From the NCBI GenBank assembly GCA_903920835.1, contig CAIXNQ010000228.1, positions 1 through 15,750 on the forward strand: a stretch of 15,750 bases of DNA. The letters run 5' to 3'. Made by a program: the position numbers and the translations under genes. How positions within the stretch are numbered: the stretch's first letter is position 1; every line of letters begins with the position of its first letter. Source of the stretch: an uncultured Bacteroidota bacterium (GTDB taxonomy: Bacteria > Bacteroidota > Bacteroidia > Flavobacteriales > Flavobacteriaceae). The notes under the pieces were generated by a model. It did not search any database. It saw only the letters and a list, made by a program, of their open reading frames with translations, and was not told where the DNA came from. Positions 14,952 to 15,750 of the stretch are shown one piece after another.

Positions 14952-15750
14952 ATGTTAATAGACCAAATTCACATACAATTTCTTAAATGCTCAACGTTAA
15001 CAATAGACAGTAGAAAAATAGAAAACAAATGTATGTTTGTTGCAATAAAAGGCGAAAGATATGATGCACACACATTTGTAAATGAAGCATTGAATAAAGG
15101 AGCAGCCTTAGTAATTATAGATAATCCAGATTACTATGTTGATAAAAATACAATTGTGGTTGAAAACACATTGATTTTCTTGCAAGAATTAGCTAAATAT
15201 CATAGATTATATTTAAATCTAAAGATTATAGCATTAACTGGAAGTAATGGCAAAACAACTACAAAAGAATTAATTAATGCAGTTTTGTCAAAAAAATATA
15301 TTACAAAAGCTACCGTTGGAAATTTGAATAATCAAATTGGAGTTCCGTTAACTTTACTTTCTTTTACAACCGAAACCGAAATCGGGATTGTAGAAATGGG
15401 AGCCAATCATCAAAAAGAAATTGATTTTTTGTGTTCTATTGCGTTGCCAGATTTTGGTTATATTACTAATTTTGGCAAAGCACACCTTGAAGGTTTTGGT
15501 GGAATTGAAGGAGTTATTATAGGTAAAAGTGAAATGTATGATTTTCTAAAACAAAACAACAAAAAAGTTTTCGTAAATTTAGATGATGAAATACAAAATG
15601 AGAAAACAACAAATTTTGACAGAATAACATTTGCTTTAAATAATTCTAATGCTGATATAAAAATAACTGCAGCAATAGCTCACCCATTGGTTGAAGTTGA
15701 ATTTGAAAACAATAAAATAAAATCTCATTTAATTGGAATTTATAATGCAC
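14952..15750 (+). CDS. murF: UDP-MurNAc-tripeptide--D-Ala-D-Ala ligase MurF, partial
   Basis: The gene is open from the ATG at 14952 to the window edge (266 codons, no stop); the 3' part is outside. MurF adds D-Ala-D-Ala to the UDP-MurNAc tripeptide in the cytoplasm, using ATP, the last soluble step of the peptidoglycan precursor. The short N-terminal domain contains STLTIDSRKI and MFVAIKGERYDAH, typical of MurE/MurF substrate binding. The central domain has the ATP-binding loop LTGSNGKTTTKE (near residue 100), NLNNQIGVPLTLL, VEMGANHQKEID and ITNFGKAHLEGFG, which distinguish MurF from MurC, MurD and MurE. It begins 10 bp after the gldJ terminator, and I see no TAnnTTTG promoter in the gap. 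Confidence 0.93.
   Translation, partial: MLIDQIHIQFLKCSTLTIDSRKIENKCMFVAIKGERYDAHTFVNEALNKGAALVIIDNPDYYVDKNTIVVENTLIFLQELAKYHRLYLNLKIIALTGSNGKTTTKELINAVLSKKYITKATVGNLNNQIGVPLTLLSFTTETEIGIVEMGANHQKEIDFLCSIALPDFGYITNFGKAHLEGFGGIEGVIIGKSEMYDFLKQNNKKVFVNLDDEIQNEKTTNFDRITFALNNSNADIKITAAIAHPLVEVEFENNKIKSHLIGIYNA

Overview
The window is a low-GC (roughly one third G+C by eye) chromosomal segment from a member of the Bacteroidota, almost certainly a gliding Flavobacteriaceae species (Flavobacterium or a close relative). Three things support this. PorU, PorV and GldJ lie together. Several promoters match the Bacteroidota type (TTG/TTTG, about 18-21 nt, then TAnnTTTG). Shine-Dalgarno sequences are absent ahead of clear start codons.

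Layout. Positions 1-386 carry no gene. They hold a GC-rich array of seven 21-bp tandem repeats (38-184), followed at once by a REP-like palindrome (194-220). At 387-670 (+) is the decayed, frameshifted and truncated N-terminal part of a proteasome-like (Ntn-hydrolase) gene. It runs tail-to-tail into a minus-strand block: a class III aminotransferase (675-1850), an OstA/LptA-like periplasmic protein (1878-3524) and a LacX-type aldose 1-epimerase (3673-4518). A strong intrinsic terminator at 4563-4600 separates that block from the pyruvate dehydrogenase pair pdhA (E1 alpha, 6235-7233) and E2 (4621-6228). Upstream of these, still on the minus strand, are cytidine deaminase (7371-7853), porV (7892-9094) and porU (9137-12967). 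A 207-bp divergent intergenic region then leads to gldJ (+, 13175-14893), its terminator (14912-14941) and the first 266 codons of murF (14952 to the window edge).

How the genes work together. PorU, PorV and GldJ belong to the type IX secretion / gliding machinery. GldJ is an outer-membrane lipoprotein needed for gliding and secretion. PorV is the outer-membrane barrel that binds cargo and anchors PorU. PorU is the cell-surface gingipain-like sortase that removes C-terminal sorting domains. The divergent porU/gldJ promoters and a separate promoter for porV, placed over the end of porU, would let these be tuned separately. The remaining genes are housekeeping: pyruvate to acetyl-CoA, pyrimidine salvage, sugar mutarotation, an LPS-transport-like periplasmic protein and peptidoglycan precursor synthesis.

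I found no complete undescribed system. The features most worth a second look are the hairpin-forming 21-bp repeat array beside a REP-like palindrome, the proteasome-like pseudogene, the EF-hand-like loop inside PorV, the dyad over the pdhA promoter, and the use of TTG starts by two consecutive genes. Family assignments come from motif reading, not from database searches.
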